From Flavobacteriales bacterium UBA1959 (GTDB lineage: Bacteria; Bacteroidota; Bacteroidia; Flavobacteriales_D; Sanyastnellaceae): DNA of 10,382 nt. A program made the translations under genes and the position numbers. Location: positions 14,275 through 24,656 of the forward strand of contig DDEH01000018.1 of NCBI GenBank assembly GCA_002336085.1, written 5' to 3'. Shown piece by piece: positions 7,630 through 10,382 of this stretch. The notes beneath the pieces were generated by a model, which was not told the DNA's origin, made no database searches, and saw nothing but the letters and a program-made list of their open reading frames with translations. The stretch's first letter is position 1. The number at the start of each line of letters is the position of its first letter.

Positions 7630-7637
7630 CAAAGGTA
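7630..7637 (-). promoter_or_regulatory. -7 element for the DUF4159 gene
   Basis: On the minus strand this reads TACCTTTG, a perfect TAnnTTTG element, followed by C as in the other two candidates in the window. It ends only four bases before the ATG at 7625, so transcription would begin at or within a few bases of the start codon, implying a leaderless or near-leaderless message. No TTG element lies 17-23 bases upstream, which lowers confidence. Confidence 0.42.
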
Positions 7638-7646
7638 CTTCGTACC
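7634..7646. promoter_or_regulatory. Small palindrome overlapping the DUF4159 -7 element
   Basis: GGTAC-TTC-GTACC is a perfect 5-bp inverted repeat with a three-base centre. With one bulged C it extends to AAGG/CCTT (7632-7649). It covers four bases of the minus-strand -7 element, so a bound protein would block it. It may instead be a chance repeat; no second copy was seen in the window. Confidence 0.3.
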
Positions 7647-7680
7647 CTTAGACGCCCTCATTATTGATGGTTTTTTAAGT

Positions 7681-7688
7681 TATATTTG
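7681..7688 (+). promoter_or_regulatory. -7 element for secDF
   Basis: TATATTTG is a perfect TAnnTTTG element, 24 bases before the secDF ATG at 7713. This gives a predicted leader of about 20 bases, similar to that of the pafA-like gene. The nearest upstream TTG (7664-7666) is 14 bases away, closer than the usual 17-23, and an A/T-rich stretch (7670-7684) runs into the element. There is no Shine-Dalgarno sequence before the ATG. Confidence 0.5.
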
Positions 7689-7712
7689 CGCCCCCGAAAA
7701 CAACCTTGCATC

Positions 7713-10382
7713 ATGCAAAATAAGAATGCAATTCTGCTCTTTACCGTCTTGTTGTCATTTGCAACACTCTATACACTCAGTTTCAACTGGGTAGCTAGCA
7801 ATTACGAAGAAGAAGCCGAACAATATGGAGCTTTCGTAGCAGATTCGCTCGAAAGCAATGGAGAAATCAGTGAAAGCGAATGGAGCACATCTGCTTCTCA
7901 AGCCGCCCGTGAATTCTTACGCGATAGCGCCAATGCGGAAATTTATCCCGTGTTTGGTCACACATACAGAGAAGTAATCGAGCAAGAATTAAATCTTGGT
8001 CTCGATCTTCAAGGAGGAATGGCCGTAACGCTCGAAGTGAGCATATCGGACCTCTTCATTTCCTTGAGCGACTACTCAAGCAATGAGACATTCCGCCAGG
8101 CCATCTCTCAAGCAAAGTCGGCACAGCGCAGCACCCAAGGTGTTACCTACGCTGATTTGTTTGAGCAATCTTGGACGGAAATCAATAGCTCTTTAGAGAA
8201 CCCTATCGAACTCTGGCGAGTCTTCAACAGGAAGGAAACCGAAAACCTCTTCCCGGCGCAGTCAACTGATGAAGAGATTTTTGTCATTCTCCAGAACGAG
8301 AGCAAAACAGCGATCGACAACACGGAGAGCATCATTCGAAAACGAATCGACCAGCTTGGTGTTGCTCAACCCAACGTTCAAAAGGTTGGCGGAGGCCGAA
8401 TTTTGGTAGAATTGCCTGGCATAGATGACCGAGAACGCGCTAGAAAGCAATTGAAGAGCACGGCCAACCTAGAGTTTTGGGAAACGTATTTCAATGATGA
8501 AATCTTTGCCCGGATTTCTGCAGCCAACAATGCATTAGGGCGCTCGATGAGTCCAGAACTTTTTGGAGCAGATGCGCCTGCGGATAGCTTACTCTCTTTG
8601 GAGCAACAGCGCTCCATGAACCCCTTATTTGCTTATTTACAATTGGAAACCCAACGCAGATCTGCTGTTGTAGGTTACACGGCCATAGGAGACACTAACC
8701 GTGTCAACGATTTGCTGAGACGTCCAGAAGCAAAACGAGCACTCCAATCCGATTTGCAATTGATGTGGGAAGCCAAGTCAACACAAAACTTCGCAGCGCT
8801 ATACGCCATTAAGGACGAAAGCGGAAAAGGCAAGGCAAAGTTGGGTGGCAACAACATTATTGATGCACGTCTTTCGTTTGATGAAATTGGCGACGTAGTG
8901 GTCAGCATGACGATGGACGGTGAAGGTTCTGATATTTGGGGGACTATGACTGAGGCGTGTGCTGCAGACAATCAGCGAGCAGTAGCGGTAATTTTAGACG
9001 GATTGGTATTTAGCGCTCCTAGCGTACAATCCGCAATCACCAATGGCCGTTCTCAAATTAGCTTCGGCTCGAACCAAAGCATTGAAGATAAAATGGCAGA
9101 GGCCAATGACCTGGCTTCACTACTCAAAGCCGGATCACTTCCAGCACCCGCTAGAATAGTAGATGAAGTCAGTGTGGGACCACAGCTAGGCAAAGAAAAC
9201 ATTCAAGCAGGTTTGAGCTCATTTGTCATCGCTCTCGCTGTTATCCTCTTGTACATGATGTTCTACTACAAAGGTGCAGGTGTTGTGTCCAACCTCGCTT
9301 TGATAGCAAACCTCTTCTTTCTTATAGGCGCCCTCGCATCATTGGGAGCCGCCTTGACCCTTCCAGGAATTGCGGGTATTGTTTTGACCATTGGTATGGC
9401 GGTTGACGCGAACGTTTTAATTTACGAGCGCATCCGTGAAGAAATGCGCGGTGGCAAAGGATTGATGGTGGCCGTGAAAGACGGATATTCCAAAGCTTAC
9501 AGTGCAATCATCGACGCGAATCTGACCACCTTACTTACGGCATTTGTGTTGTACGGATTTGGTAGCGGTGCCATTCGTGGCTTTGCAACAACGCTAATCA
9601 TCGGTATTTTCACATCGCTCTTCTCGGCGATTGTGTTGACACGACTGGTCTTCTTTAGCCGTTTGGAGAACAAGAAGCCGATCAGCTTCTATTCAGACAT
9701 AACGAAAGATTGGTTCACAAAAATCAATGTGAACTTCATCGGCAACCGCATGAAGTTTTACATCCTGAGTGCTGTCATTGTGATCGGTGGTTTGGCCAGC
9801 TTGGCAACCAAAGGACTGCAGTATGGCGTTGAATTCTCTGGCGGCACGTCATTTGATGTATCGTTTGACGAAGCCATCGACGTGCAGCAAATACGGGAAT
9901 CATTGGCTGTGGCCTTCACCGAAGAAGGAAAGACGGGTAATCCGATTGTGCAAACAAAGGACAGCGATTCCAAGGTGAGAATCATGACAAACTATATGAT
10001 CGACAACCAAGATGAGAATCAAGACGAGTTGATCCAAGCGGCATTGGCGAAAGGACTTGCCATAACAGGTGTCGATTATACAATCGACCAATACAACAAA
10101 GTAGATAGTACCATCTCAGATGATTTCCGAACCGGAGCTCAAAACGCAACGGTGTTCTCACTACTCATCATCTTTCTTTACATCTTCTTCCGTTTCCGAA
10201 AATGGCAGTTCGGCATGGGAGCTTTGGTTGCAATGACACACGATGTAATTATTGTATTGAGCTGCTTCTCCATCTTTTCAGGCATCCTGCCGTTTACTAT
10301 GGAAATCGACCAAGCCTTCATCGCTGCGATTCTAACCGTAATAGGTTATTCCATAAACGATACGGTTGTTGTGTTTGACCGT
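7713..10382 (+). CDS. secDF: Protein translocase subunit SecDF (fused), 3' truncated
   Basis: Inner-membrane Sec accessory motor that uses the proton gradient to pull exported proteins out of the SecYEG channel. SecD and SecF are fused in one chain; 890 residues are visible and the frame is open to the edge. TM1 is about 5-24. The large P1 periplasmic region starts with GLDLQGG (96-102) and runs to about 500, where TM2 begins. GMAVDANVLIYERIREE (from G561) is the SecD membrane signature, with D565 and N567 at the proton-path position. The SecF half starts near 735's upstream helix, with GVEFSGGTSFDV (from G705) and TVIGYSINDTVVVFDR (875-890), the SecF signature, cut at the edge. Fused Bacteroidota SecDF proteins are about 1,000 residues, so roughly 100 are missing. 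P1 is longer than in E. coli-like SecD in its first half. ATG 7713 gives a clean membrane anchor and follows a -7 element. Confidence 0.96.
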   Translation, partial: MQNKNAILLFTVLLSFATLYTLSFNWVASNYEEEAEQYGAFVADSLESNGEISESEWSTSASQAAREFLRDSANAEIYPVFGHTYREVIEQELNLGLDLQGGMAVTLEVSISDLFISLSDYSSNETFRQAISQAKSAQRSTQGVTYADLFEQSWTEINSSLENPIELWRVFNRKETENLFPAQSTDEEIFVILQNESKTAIDNTESIIRKRIDQLGVAQPNVQKVGGGRILVELPGIDDRERARKQLKSTANLEFWETYFNDEIFARISAANNALGRSMSPELFGADAPADSLLSLEQQRSMNPLFAYLQLETQRRSAVVGYTAIGDTNRVNDLLRRPEAKRALQSDLQLMWEAKSTQNFAALYAIKDESGKGKAKLGGNNIIDARLSFDEIGDVVVSMTMDGEGSDIWGTMTEACAADNQRAVAVILDGLVFSAPSVQSAITNGRSQISFGSNQSIEDKMAEANDLASLLKAGSLPAPARIVDEVSVGPQLGKENIQAGLSSFVIALAVILLYMMFYYKGAGVVSNLALIANLFFLIGALASLGAALTLPGIAGIVLTIGMAVDANVLIYERIREEMRGGKGLMVAVKDGYSKAYSAIIDANLTTLLTAFVLYGFGSGAIRGFATTLIIGIFTSLFSAIVLTRLVFFSRLENKKPISFYSDITKDWFTKINVNFIGNRMKFYILSAVIVIGGLASLATKGLQYGVEFSGGTSFDVSFDEAIDVQQIRESLAVAFTEEGKTGNPIVQTKDSDSKVRIMTNYMIDNQDENQDELIQAALAKGLAITGVDYTIDQYNKVDSTISDDFRTGAQNATVFSLLIIFLYIFFRFRKWQFGMGALVAMTHDVIIVLSCFSIFSGILPFTMEIDQAFIAAILTVIGYSINDTVVVFDR

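Noticed and set aside
1..10382. Mobile elements, CRISPR arrays, tRNA/rRNA genes, defence or biosynthetic clusters
   Set aside because: No transposase, integrase, regularly spaced repeat, tRNA-like fold or flanking direct repeats seen. Nearly every base is accounted for by conserved chromosomal genes, and no gap without a gene reaches 100 bases.

Overview
The window looks like ordinary chromosomal DNA from a member of the Bacteroidota, most likely the order Flavobacteriales. The evidence is a single-polypeptide SecDF, a PafA-type alkaline phosphatase, DUF4159 and M61 proteins of the kind seen in that phylum, three perfect TAnnTTTG -7 promoter elements, and no convincing Shine-Dalgarno sequences before the starts. 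Base composition is moderate and even throughout. I see no mobile element, CRISPR array, tRNA or rRNA. The genus cannot be fixed from this sequence alone.

Layout: (1) 1-714, the 3' part of a voltage-gated-type potassium channel gene, cut at the window edge and ending in a four-cysteine zinc-ribbon-like tail. (2) 810-3580, a same-strand run of three genes: long-chain acyl-CoA synthetase, PAP2-family membrane phosphatase and FluC/CrcB fluoride channel. The gaps are 24 bases and then a one-base stop/start overlap. (3) 3630-6910, a second transcription unit with its own good promoter candidate: a secreted PafA-like phosphatase overlapping by ATGA an M61-family metallopeptidase that lacks both a signal peptide and room for a PDZ domain. 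(4) 6921-7625, minus strand, a secreted DUF4159 protein converging on the M61 gene with only 10 bases between stops. (5) 7713-10382, the first 890 codons of secDF, running off the right edge. The 87-base divergent gap between (4) and (5) carries both promoter candidates and a small palindrome on the minus-strand one.

Functionally this is envelope housekeeping: ion and fluoride handling, lipid activation and lipid-phosphate hydrolysis, periplasmic phosphate release, peptide cleavage, and the Sec export motor through which the signal-peptide proteins would pass. Nothing clearly amounts to an undescribed system. The observations most worth a second look are the divergent promoter with its palindrome and possible leaderless start, the zinc-ribbon tail on the channel, and the reduced M61 enzyme coupled to a secreted phosphatase.
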